DNA from: CAYLRU01 sp964386565
GTDB taxonomy: Bacteria > Desulfobacterota > Desulfobacteria > Desulfobacterales > UBA5616
Direction of reading: 5' to 3'
NCBI GenBank assembly: GCA_964386565.1
Contig: CAYLRU010000005.1
Span: 1 to 64,000 of the forward strand
DNA length: 64,000 nucleotides
Shown here: in pieces, positions 28,401-33,860 of the stretch
How the letters are laid out: every line of letters begins with the position of its first letter
Numbering within the stretch: the stretch's first letter is position 1
Notes under the pieces: generated by a model
The model's input: the letters and a program-made list of their open reading frames with translations, nothing else
Told to the model about the DNA's origin: nothing
The model's database searches: none
Translations under genes and position numbers: made by a program

Positions 28401-31011
28401 TGACCAGCTCGGACCGGCCATCAGCACTGAATCGGACCAGTGAGCCACCATAATAGTCCACCGCCCATACGGTGCCGTCGCCCGGTACCACGGCGACGGC
28501 ATAAGGATTATTGACACCGCCCACCCGGACCGCTTCACCGCTGCCGTCCTGATACAGGCGGACCACCTGATCATGGATTTCATCCGCCACCCAGACGTAT
28601 TCCTCGCCGAAGTTCCAGTGATAGTCCACAATGCTGCCGTCGGGCACCACGCCGGATCCGGTGAAATTGATGGTATCCCCGGCCATGCCGGTCGTCGGGG
28701 TTGCACCGGCGGTTGCCACCGGAATGTCAGCAGCCACAACGGTAATATCCACTGTCGCCGTGGCCGTGTTGTCGTCGTTGTCGGTGACGCGCAGCGTGGC
28801 GGTATAATCCCCTGTCGCCGTGTAGGTATGGGAAGCGGTCCCGTCACTGCTTTCCGTCCAGATGTCACCGCTGAAGTTCCACTCATATTTGACGATGCTG
28901 CCGTCTGCATCCGTGCTGCCGTCTGCATTGAAATTAACCGTCAGCTCGGCATGCCCGATGAGAACATCGGCGTTTGCAACTGCCGTGGGCGGAACTAAGT
29001 CCACCTGCACCGTCACGTCATCTGTTCCCGTGAGGCCGTCGTTGTCCGTCACCCGCAGGCGGAGTACATAGGTTCCCGCAGAAGGCAGGGTGATGGCTGT
29101 CTGGCCGTTCACGGTGGAATGCCAGTCATAGTTCCCGTCATCGTCAAAATCCCACTCATACAGGATCACGGTTCCGTCCGGATCATTTGCCGTGCCGGTG
29201 AGCTGGACATCTAACGGGAATATACCGGATGTGGGGGCCGCACCGGCGGTTGCCACCGGGGATGCCTGGTTCACCGTAATGTCGATTGTATCCGTTGCCG
29301 TTGCAGTGCCGTCCGTCACCTTGAATGTGGCCCGGTAAGTGCCGGCTTCACCATAGGTATGCCGGATATTTCCCGTGGATTCCGAGTAATAATCGAATGT
29401 GGCGTCGCCGTCAAAATCCCATTGATAGGTGGAAATTTTTCCGTCGATGGGATCGGTAAACGAGCCGGAAAAATTCACCACCAACGGTGCGGTACCGACG
29501 GTTACGTCCGCCGATGCCACAGCAGTAAGGGAACCCACGCGCAACACCTGGGAATAGTCCGTTGCCGTGAAATAATCATTGTCCGTCACCCGGAACGCGG
29601 GATTGTATATGCCGGGTTCCAGGTAGGTCGCCGTTGTCGTACCGGTACCGGAATCCGAGAATTCAAAAGTACCGTCCCCGTTAAAATCCCATTCGTATTT
29701 TACGATTTCCCCGTCAGGGTCGGTCCCGGTTCCGGTCAACGTCACCACATCACCCACGTCCACCATGGTGTCGCTTAACCGGGCGGTGGCTGTGGGGTAC
29801 TTGCCGGCTGTCGTCTCGTCCGGAATCACGGCCAGGCACTGGACATCGTCGAATGTCCCGACCCGGACCAGCTCGGTTCCCATGGGCGACAGGTGAACGA
29901 TTTGATCAACGAAGCCGGAATCATGGGTCCAGCATGATCCGTCCAGGGGATTCACGGCAACAGCCACGGGATAATTGAGTCCTTCATACACGGCCAGGAC
30001 GGACCCGTCAGGGCCCAGCCGAACCACCCGTCCGTTCTGCTGATCCGCCACCCAGGCGGTGCCGTCCACATAATTGACCTGGACCTGGACCGGGGAGTTG
30101 TACCCGCCCGCCCGCAGCAATTCAGTAAAGTTAATTGCGGAAATTTTTACGACTTGGTTGTTTCCTGTGTCCGCCACCCACACCGATCCGTCCGAAATAT
30201 TGACGGACACACTTTTTGGCGAATTAAAACCTGTTATAATATCATGACTGCCGTTGTCTGAACCGACGTTGTAGCCGTCTGCAACATCCGTGTCCAGCCT
30301 GACAATTCGGTTATTGCCCTGGTCGGCCACCCAGACGGCGCCATTTTCCGGGTCAACCGATATGGACCAGGGGTAGCTAAATCCCCCGATGGCAATATGC
30401 GACCCGGCATCCGAGCCGACGTTATAGCCGTCGGCGATTGTCGGCTGGAGTTTCAATATCCGGTTATTATAGGTGTCTGCCACCCATATGGATCCGTCCA
30501 GATAATCAATGCTTACGGAGCGGGGATTGGATAGACCACTGACGGTTACAAGGCGTGATCCGTCAAAATTGTCCAGCTTTACCAGTGCGGACTGATTATA
30601 GTCGACCACCCACACGGCGTTGCCGTCGGCATCCGGCGCCAGTGCCACCGGATTTGAAAAACCGCTTATCGACCGCAGCAGGTTGCCGCTTCTGGACAAT
30701 TTGTATACATGGTTTGAGCCGTAATACGTGCCGGCCCACAACCCGAAGGAAACACCGTTTCTGCCGAAATGGGTGGACAGGATATCCAGGTCTGCATCAT
30801 CAACATCACCGTCCAGATCCATATCCGCGTCCGTATTCCAGTTTTCATCCCCGGATACTGAACCGTAGGCCCGGCCGAAGCTGACCAGGTCATGGCCGTC
30901 CACCCGGCCCGAGCTGTTTAAATCACCGGGAAGTGCATGTACAACGGAAACGCAGAGCAACAGGGCCAGCGCAACGCCTGCCAGGACCTTAAAAGAGGTT
31001 TTTAAGGGCAT
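19453..31011 (-). CDS. Giant exported protein: dockerin, four NHL blocks, 16 PKD, three LamG, FlgD-like domains
   Basis: The 3852-residue protein starts with a signal peptide (VLAGVALALLLCVSVVHA) and a dockerin (GDLNSSGRVDGHDLV, then DLDGDVDDADLDILS). Approximate order: NHL block A (89-400); PKD 1-4; PKD 5 interrupted by NHL block B (802-1092); PKD 6-7; PKD 8 interrupted by a jelly-roll/MAM-like domain (1368-1525); NHL block C (1563-2298) holding two LamG domains; PKD 9-12; PKD 13 interrupted by NHL block D (2711-3227) holding one LamG; PKD 14-16; three FlgD-like Ig repeats (3550-3852). Each NHL block has exactly seven VWVADYNHHQVVKL-type blades. ATG 31011 follows TTGGAGGAAA; the frame from TTG 31023 lacks a ribosome site. 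It is the first gene of the six-gene locus. Role inferred: cell-surface adhesin or scaffold. Confidence 0.9.
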   Translation of the reverse strand: MPLKTSFKVLAGVALALLLCVSVVHALPGDLNSSGRVDGHDLVSFGRAYGSVSGDENWNTDADMDLDGDVDDADLDILSTHFGRNGVSFGLWAGTYYGSNHVYKLSRSGNLLRSISGFSNPVALAPDADGNAVWVVDYNQSALVKLDNFDGSRLVTVSGLSNPRSVSIDYLDGSIWVADTYNNRILKLQPTIADGYNVGSDAGSHIAIGGFSYPWSISVDPENGAVWVADQGNNRIVRLDTDVADGYNVGSDNGSHDIITGFNSPKSVSVNISDGSVWVADTGNNQVVKISAINFTELLRAGGYNSPVQVQVNYVDGTAWVADQQNGRVVRLGPDGSVLAVYEGLNYPVAVAVNPLDGSCWTHDSGFVDQIVHLSPMGTELVRVGTFDDVQCLAVIPDETTAGKYPTATARLSDTMVDVGDVVTLTGTGTDPDGEIVKYEWDFNGDGTFEFSDSGTGTTTATYLEPGIYNPAFRVTDNDYFTATDYSQVLRVGSLTAVASADVTVGTAPLVVNFSGSFTDPIDGKISTYQWDFDGDATFDYYSESTGNIRHTYGEAGTYRATFKVTDGTATATDTIDITVNQASPVATAGAAPTSGIFPLDVQLTGTANDPDGTVILYEWDFDDDGNYDWHSTVNGQTAITLPSAGTYVLRLRVTDNDGLTGTDDVTVQVDLVPPTAVANADVLIGHAELTVNFNADGSTDADGSIVKYEWNFSGDIWTESSDGTASHTYTATGDYTATLRVTDNDDNTATATVDITVVAADIPVATAGATPTTGMAGDTINFTGSGVVPDGSIVDYHWNFGEEYVWVADEIHDQVVRLYQDGSGEAVRVGGVNNPYAVAVVPGDGTVWAVDYYGGSLVRFSADGRSELVRVSGLSNPVWVDVDPADNSVWVVSRGHDKLFKYSEKGDQLVEVSGFSDPWCLSVNSADGSVWVADTENNRIVKLDSTGNTQKIVVGFNKPAGISVNPNDGTVWVSDTAADQVVRISSDVPDGYDIGNDTGSHTVATGFGGPKGIDVDTGDGTVWVTDYYQVVHLSADAATELARVPGFYYPLYLSVNSQTHDVWVSDTSHHQVVKLDRDGTELARLSGFYTPRGICVAVSGADNAYHSAVSGDTSHQYTEPGTYRAILTVTDDTGDTHSQAIDITIRANPTVTAYASVDSGNAPLEVFLSADAWDRDGTIALYEWDFDGDGSPDYSSTQSDKVRHVYYAGNHTATIFVTDPDGYTATDSVAIAVAPSPPVASADAVPKSGNAPLTVDFSGSGTDPDGSIATYEWDFEGNGFVSSDTGDETHPYNSEGDYTATLRVTDNDGLQDTDTVAIHVNPAGTPMPLISAYPVRGEAPLDVCVYLHGMDSDGTVDSYEMDWEGDGSVDQSWAVPPTVFGDSMEYTEGYWIAGGTWARTATDAHSGSYSWTDSPGGDYGDNIDMSLTSATIDLSGASDPKLIFYHVFDFGYSDYGRVEVSGDNGANWTQIGYYGYSQTLTTWTRQVYDLSAYAGNPTVKIRFRVTTDTGTPADGWRIDDVWVGNCVLHTYDTQGIYSPTLKVTDNSGETATAEKRISVRSPDDATYIWVADTYHHQVKKLSEEGDLLATIHGFYYPFDVEVDPLTGAVWVSQPDNDRVIRLENQVPDGYILSATALVTDEKDPSKIGMLFGNAAIASGHLNNGLVLDGDWDYVRIPADPVFDVQSFTFEAWIKSTDTNGRAFFMRGNSSGGNELYFGISGTTTVETLLDNTGRRFTNTTTPTYFNDGQFHHVALVHDAAADTLTCYVDGVQYGDVQPLSVNLDFGGSDVLIGSDFDSFNGSLGNFWSGTIDDVRLWNTVRTGTEIADNMNAELTGSQPGLVSYWKLDASEEPLHLSISDVDHPLRLAADPIDGSVWVPDRYHHRVVRYGADGAQTAEITGLYYPQAVDLDPVNRTLWIADTDNHRIISMSADYTGSGAFREIGSTPDATANGNDGLVMDNSEITAGRLSGGMAMDGSGDYVHVPCAPVFDVQSFTVEAWVKGSNTSTNAIFMRGNDAGGDELYLGVYWMTTIECRLNGIYTYFYGSVNFQDGLFHHVALVYDADKGELSCYVDGTQYGDVQAVSTTLEFGSSDIAIGADFNSFNGSPGRYWPGVIDDVRFWNTARTGAEIASGKDTPLTGAEPGLVGYWKFDTYTRKATIYNGFYSPVDVCAVPSDNGAWVADYNQHQVVKVMPDGSEAHRMGGFYNPVGVSVNASNDMVWVADYNHHQVAKMTPDGTEIARLDGFYNPHDVEVNPDDGSVWVADYNHHQIVKLAADGTELARLSGFYFPKGLSIYRTYEGPDSPPVASASADVTSGNVPLTVSFTGTGTDDDGTVALYEWDFDGDGVVDYTSGSSGNTSFTYHSPGIYNPVFRVTDNDGLSDYDSSLAIYVGPVTVTANATPDQGVAPLAVTLNGVVAGLASGNHIVSYEWDFDSDGVYDYTSTITPRVSHTYNLGGTWTSVLRVQDALGNHVYGSVTVTVEKNPPVANNYASPTSGNLPLTVYLNGTASDADGSIIRYEWDYDGDGAFDWFSETTGQTYFTYTTAGTYETRFRVTDNDGLTTTASKTVTVGDSQLAPTAIAAADATEGYAPLSVNFTGTGLDPDDGSIVLYEWDFDGDGTYDYSSADNGVTSHAYTSPGLFNAVLQVTDADGLSDTDSLLITVKTAGTPTAVANADPDAGDVPLTVFFDADGSSDPDGDIVLYEWSFGNPVVWVVDHGNHLVHRFEGYDLDKTLTGFYNPRWVAVDPNDASAWVTDCLNDQVVKLKADGSGEIYRVGGFNDPLGIAVTPSDGSVWVADQYNYQVVKLSSDGVELARTGGFNRPHGLDVDSSDNSVWVADEYNHQVVKLSSDGTELVRVSGFYNPTWVTVDQSDGSVWVADYNNNRVVKLSPDIPDGYHTADTYTPDSGPFALLGRISGDTAEADGQVSGGLVMDGWYDYVQIPSDPALDVQSFTIEAWVKSTSVTDRAVFMRGNNSGENELYFGFSNSNTIYVILDNGVDVFFSEPGMNFDDGSFYHVAVVHDADADTLTCYVNGVPYGDVQPVSVTLDFGNSDALIGADFDAFNTYLGNFWNGTIDDVRIWNVARSQAQIDANKDAELTGSEDGLVGYWKCNALDASMYHKALGGFDHPHHISVNPSDQSVWVAEYYGARVDRVAKDCDRITTRIGGFNRPYSTYIPPAGESVWVVDQYAHQVVVMSFDGTILRRITGFYYPTGIAGFLPAADYFSSAENGDTSHTYPLTGEYEATLRVTDDDGNSDTDTVMIRAGIFPEALPAAYPTTGRVPMTVYFVSNGYSPTGTIEYFNWDFGDGSPVWSTRITDTVTHTYNVPGTYTATLTVIDNRNLSHSASAVITVLPPLDEGAPQAFASANPSEGNAPLTVTLEGFGSDTDGFIRKFEWDYTNDGIYEFESSTTGITPHIYSEPGSYTAMLRVTDDQGKTGTDTVVIQAKTADSPTASAFADPVNGTATLDVQFTGTGTDPDGSIVLYEWDFDGDGTYDYTSSTTATTSYSYAVPKEYNAVLRVTDNTGLRDTDTVNVNVSAGITATLSDDMFDPAAGPVFINMVLTADNTTVTVLIKNRVGEVIRTLVDRSIRSVGFYADPWDGRDDAGNIVRSGVYLYVIEYEVGGVKFVYDLTNNVSTTRNTPSTVYPASFNPFSAETNFFRYTLDRKSEVTIYISPFTSGAGIRVKTLMLRKPQKAGSYVAVWDGTDDTGNLVEPGNYVIAPMAWDLPDNAIIVNNQPVLSDVTVSPGYLNPDARPYDETNSATFSFTLSKTADVTASIYDESNYIVRSITQTDVPEGTGNEILWDGKNKDGDYVPPGVYRIKLIATDAEGNASDEGNALMVVFY
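21330..22880 (-). repeat. NHL block D, seven blades with one LamG, inserted inside PKD domain 13
   Basis: The PKD start (SSDPDGDIVLYEWSFGNP) changes into VVWVVDHGNHLVHRF. Seven blades follow (DHGNHLVHRF, DCLNDQVVKL, DQYNYQVVKL, DEYNHQVVKL, DYNNNRVVKL, EYYGARVDRV, DQYAHQVVVM), and the PKD resumes at GDTSHTYPLTGEYEATLRVTDDDG. A LamG domain (about 21640-22290) sits in blade 5 directly after SPDIPDGYHT. Confidence 0.8.
24115..26320 (-). repeat. NHL block C, seven blades with two LamG domains inserted in blades 2 and 4
   Basis: Blade motifs are DTYHHQVKKL, QPDNDRVIRL, DRYHHRVVRY, DTDNHRIISM, DYNQHQVVKV, DYNHHQVAKM and DYNHHQIVKL. LamG-type domains (FDVQSFTFEAWIKS ... FHHVALVHDAAADTLTCYVDG ... GTIDDVRLWNTVRTGTEIA) lie at about 25450-26090 and 24545-25190. 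They fall between the strand motif of blades 2 and 4 and the rest of those blades. Confidence 0.8.
24195..24470 (-). repeat. 120-base tandem DNA repeats in blades 5-7 of block C
   Basis: The plus-strand string GGTTATAATCCGCCACCCAG recurs at about 24205, 24325 and 24446, a spacing of ~120 bases (one 40-residue blade). This near identity at DNA level indicates recent tandem duplication or gene conversion of blades. Confidence 0.75.
27735..28610 (-). repeat. NHL block B, seven blades, inserted inside PKD domain 5
   Basis: The PKD domain begins normally (GSGVVPDGSIVDYHWNFG) and at the glycine switches to YVWVADEIHDQVVRL, the first of seven NHL blades. After blade 7 (VWVSDTSHHQVVKL ... GFYTPRGICVAV) the PKD resumes with GDTSHQYTEPGTYRAILTVTDDTGD. 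The two PKD halves join into one ordinary domain when the propeller is removed. Confidence 0.8.
29800..30750 (-). repeat. NHL block A of the giant gene (seven blades, no large insertion)
   Basis: Seven blade motifs occur in a row: WAGTYYGSNHVYKL, WVVDYNQSALVKL, WVADTYNNRILKL, WVADQGNNRIVRL, WVADTGNNQVVKI, WVADQQNGRVVRL and WTHDSGFVDQIVHL. Blades 3 and 4 carry a short insert of the form ADGYNVGSDxGSH after the last strand motif. In other blocks this same place receives a LamG domain. Confidence 0.8.
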
Positions 31012-31065
31012 TTTTTCCTCCAAGGCTTTAAAACCCGTATGAGCCGATTATCAGATGTTTAAATG

Positions 31066-31581
31066 TTATGATGGAATATTTCTTTCCGGATCTTGGGAAA
31101 GGATTTGATAAAGGCTGTCAAAATAGGCATTGGATTTTTCGATGAGATGTTTATGCTCTGTTTGGGTTTGGATGAGATCCCAAAAATAAATCTCGATTTC
31201 CCTGCTTTTTTTGAACATCTTTCTTTCCCAGAGGTTTATTTCCACATCGTGGATCAGCATCCCGATCCTGACGATTTTGGGGTCATTGATGCCGTAATGA
31301 TCCATCAAACTCTCAAATGAAGACCGATTAAATGTCCGGGTTATGGCGGAATCGGGGATGTCAAAAGCAATTCCGCCGGTGGCGGGACTTCCCTTCGGCA
31401 AAACAAGAACGGTTGAACCGGGTGAGATGAAACGCTGAATAAGCCAGATAGATGCCAGTTTGTCCACTTCAAAGCCGTCCCAGGTAATAAAAACTTCCCC
31501 CTCCTGTGCCGATATATCGATCGTATTATAACTAGGAATCATTATTACAATGAATACAACATACGTCAACAGCTTTTTCAT
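31066..31581 (-). CDS. Exported ChrB-C-like domain protein, ABC-transporter associated
   Basis: A short signal sequence (MKKLLTYVVFIVIMIPSY) is followed by a domain resembling the C-terminal part of ChrB, a chromate-resistance protein: FITWDGFEVDKLASIWLIQRFISPGS, IAFDIPDSAITRTFNRSSFESLMDHYGI, DPKIVRIGMLIHD. Classical ChrB is cytoplasmic and has an extra N-terminal domain; this 171-residue form lacks it and looks exported. ATG 31581 overlaps the ABC ATPase stop as ATGA, so the two are co-translated. The longer frame to 31650 lies wholly within the ATPase gene. The metal or oxyanion involved is unknown; co-operonic position with a ferric-type importer suggests a periplasmic metal-handling role. 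Confidence 0.72.
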   Translation of the reverse strand: MKKLLTYVVFIVIMIPSYNTIDISAQEGEVFITWDGFEVDKLASIWLIQRFISPGSTVLVLPKGSPATGGIAFDIPDSAITRTFNRSSFESLMDHYGINDPKIVRIGMLIHDVEINLWERKMFKKSREIEIYFWDLIQTQTEHKHLIEKSNAYFDSLYQILSQDPERNIPS

Positions 31582-32303
31582 TGTCCATGCCTTGTAAAAT
31601 GCTTCAGGATTTTCTGCCTGTCCATTTCCGGAATCTCGGATTCGGACCATGCTTTCCGGATTTTTCCGTCAAATAAAACCACCATGTCGTCAGCCACCCT
31701 AAGTGCCTCATCCACGTTGTGGGTGACATAGATGACGGTCATGTTTCGAGCATGTTTTTCACGAATGGTCAATTTCACCAGCTCATCCTTGAGCAACTCA
31801 TCCAGATCGGAAAACGGCTCGTCCATGAGAAGACAGTCCGGCTCGGATGCCATGGCCCGCGCAATGGCAAGGCGCTGTCTTTCACCGCCGGACAGTTGAA
31901 ACGGGTATCTTTTTCCCCGACCCTCAAGGTGCAGGCGGACAAGCAGATCATTTGCCTTTTCACGCATGTGCTTTTTGCCGCTCCGGTTGTTTTTGTCCAT
32001 AACAAACAGGATGTGCTCCAGTACCGTCATATGGGGCCACAAGGCAAGGGATTGAAATATCATGGACATGTTTCCGGATTCCGGCCTGATTACGTGGTCA
32101 GGGGAACTGAACGGTTTACCGGATATGACGATTTCACCGGCATCCGGCCTGTCGAGGCCTGCAATTATCCTTAGAAGCGATGTTTTCCCCGAACCTGAAG
32201 GCCCCAGCAATACAAGGCATTTGCCTTTTTCAACACTTAAGTTGATGTTTTTCAGAATCGCTGTTTTCCCGTGAAACCGACTTATGTTTTTTATTTCTAT
32301 CAT
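31578..32303 (-). CDS. ABC transporter ATP-binding protein (ferric/polyamine-type importer)
   Basis: The 241-residue ATPase shows Walker A GPSGSGKTSLLRI, Q-loop SMIFQSLALWPHMTV, ABC signature QLSGGERQRLAIARA, Walker B CLLMDEPFSDLD and H-loop IYVTHNVDEAL. The sequence is closest in style to FbpC/PotA importers but lacks their long C-terminal regulatory domain. The start is taken as ATG 32303, which overlaps the permease stop as TAATG; an ATG six bases upstream is also in frame. It powers the two-in-one permease encoded just upstream, and its 3' end overlaps the ChrB-like gene by four bases. Confidence 0.9.
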   Translation of the reverse strand: MIEIKNISRFHGKTAILKNINLSVEKGKCLVLLGPSGSGKTSLLRIIAGLDRPDAGEIVISGKPFSSPDHVIRPESGNMSMIFQSLALWPHMTVLEHILFVMDKNNRSGKKHMREKANDLLVRLHLEGRGKRYPFQLSGGERQRLAIARAMASEPDCLLMDEPFSDLDELLKDELVKLTIREKHARNMTVIYVTHNVDEALRVADDMVVLFDGKIRKAWSESEIPEMDRQKILKHFTRHGQ

Positions 32304-33853
32304 TACCATTTTTTGTATTCCGGCAACATCCTGTAACACAGGCCGCCGATGAAAAGGGGTACGGCCATCAATACCAGTAAAAAAAGGCTCAGGGCGCAAA
32401 CCATCTCATCGGCTCCGTAGTGCATGTAGTTGTATATCGCCATGGGCAGCGTGGTTTTCCCGGGCGCCGCCAGCAAAAGGCTGGTGCCCAGGTTGGATAA
32501 AGACAGCACAAACCCGACGACAAATCCTGCCACGACTGCAGGCAGGATCAACGGCAACAGGATCCGGGAAAATACCCTGACCGGCCCCGCGCCCATCCTT
32601 CCCGCGTCCTCCAGGTCCCGGTCTATGCGCATGATTTGCGCGGATATGACCTTGATCACAAAAGGGCTGTAAGCGGTGACCATGGCCAGAACCACAATGG
32701 CGGATGATCCATATAGAAAATCCAGGAAGGGACGGTTCCACAGGGTGATCATTCCGATTCCCAAAACAATTGAGGGCACGCCAAAAGGAATCTGAACGGC
32801 AAAGTCCACAAAAGTCCTGATCTTACCCGTATTGCGCACCAGATAATACGATACGGGAACCGCGCATACCGTCATTGCCGCCGCCCCTGCCGCAGAAACG
32901 CCAAGGCTGTAAAAAACGGCCCCGGCCCCGCTGGCCCACGCCTGGGCATAACTGCCGGGGGGGCCTGCATTTTTTGCAAGCATATAAACCGGAACCGATA
33001 AGCACACGCTCAACAGGACAAAAGGATACAGCGCCGCCACATACCGCCAGGCACCCAGGTCATACAACCGTCCGGATTCTGCGTGCCGTGCCATATTGAG
33101 ATATGATTTTCCCCGCATGGTCCACATCTGAATCCAGACAAACGCCATGGTCGCCCCAATCAATGGCAACGAAAGGACCGTTGCCCCCTTTTCATCATAA
33201 AAAGCGCTGAAATGAATAAATATTTCAAGTGGATATACCTTAAGTCGCAAGATATCCGCCACTTCGAAATTAACAATGGAAAAAACAAAGACCAGAATGG
33301 CACCGCAGGCGATATGGGGGAAAACCAGGGGAAGTGTTATCTTTCGCAAAACCAGGGCCTTTTTATGGTGAAGCATGGCTGCTTCTTCAAGCCGATGATC
33401 CATGGCTTTGAACCCGGAAGATGCAATCAATGTGGTAAAGGGAAAAAACGACAGGGTAAAAATAAAAATCGCACCCGGTATGCTGTAAATCCCCTGCTCC
33501 ATGCCCGGAAACCGGGTCCATACAATGGCCTGTATGTATGGCGGCAACATAAGGGGCAGCAGATAGATATTTTTGAAAAACTCCCTGCCGAACATGTTGG
33601 TTCTGCATAATAGAAACGCCAGGGGAATCCCCACGATGACCGAACACGTCATGGCCCCTGATGCCGTGATCAAACTGTCCCTCAGCATGGAAAGCTGCCT
33701 TGGGGACAGGTTTAAAACTTCAAAGGATTTTACGGTAACCCCGCCCTGCCCGTCACCCAAGCTTTCCAGAAACAAAATAATGACGGGGGCGAGGATAAGC
33801 AGGGAAAAGAGCAGCGCCACGGCTGAAAGTTTTTTCTCCTTCATCAGGTCCAT
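32303..33853 (-). CDS. ABC transporter permease, FbpB-like double permease
   Basis: About 516 residues with roughly 12 membrane helices arranged as two fused permease halves, each with an EAA-type loop (HRLEEAAMLHHKKALVLRKITLPLV and DRDLEDAGRMGAGPVRVFSRILLPLILP). This duplication is typical of ferric-iron (FbpB/SfuB) and thiamine permeases. I take ATG 33853 (MDLMKEKKLSAVALL) as the start, seven bases after the stop of the binding-protein gene; ATG 33844 is an alternative, and neither has a strong ribosome site. The longer frame to 33934 overlaps the preceding gene. It probably imports ferric iron or another metal. Confidence 0.9.
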   Translation of the reverse strand: MDLMKEKKLSAVALLFSLLILAPVIILFLESLGDGQGGVTVKSFEVLNLSPRQLSMLRDSLITASGAMTCSVIVGIPLAFLLCRTNMFGREFFKNIYLLPLMLPPYIQAIVWTRFPGMEQGIYSIPGAIFIFTLSFFPFTTLIASSGFKAMDHRLEEAAMLHHKKALVLRKITLPLVFPHIACGAILVFVFSIVNFEVADILRLKVYPLEIFIHFSAFYDEKGATVLSLPLIGATMAFVWIQMWTMRGKSYLNMARHAESGRLYDLGAWRYVAALYPFVLLSVCLSVPVYMLAKNAGPPGSYAQAWASGAGAVFYSLGVSAAGAAAMTVCAVPVSYYLVRNTGKIRTFVDFAVQIPFGVPSIVLGIGMITLWNRPFLDFLYGSSAIVVLAMVTAYSPFVIKVISAQIMRIDRDLEDAGRMGAGPVRVFSRILLPLILPAVVAGFVVGFVLSLSNLGTSLLLAAPGKTTLPMAIYNYMHYGADEMVCALSLFLLVLMAVPLFIGGLCYRMLPEYKKW

Positions 33854-33860
33854 GGCCCGG

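Noticed and set aside
14512..31011. Idea that this locus is a type VI or contact-dependent polymorphic-toxin system.
   Set aside because: No VgrG, Hcp, TssB/C, PAAR, CdiB or known toxin domain is visible; the RHS protein has a Sec signal peptide, which is unlike type VI-delivered RHS proteins.
31066..31581. Chromate resistance determinant.
   Set aside because: No ChrA transporter or full-length ChrB is present; only a C-terminal ChrB-like domain with a signal sequence, so chromate resistance is not supported.
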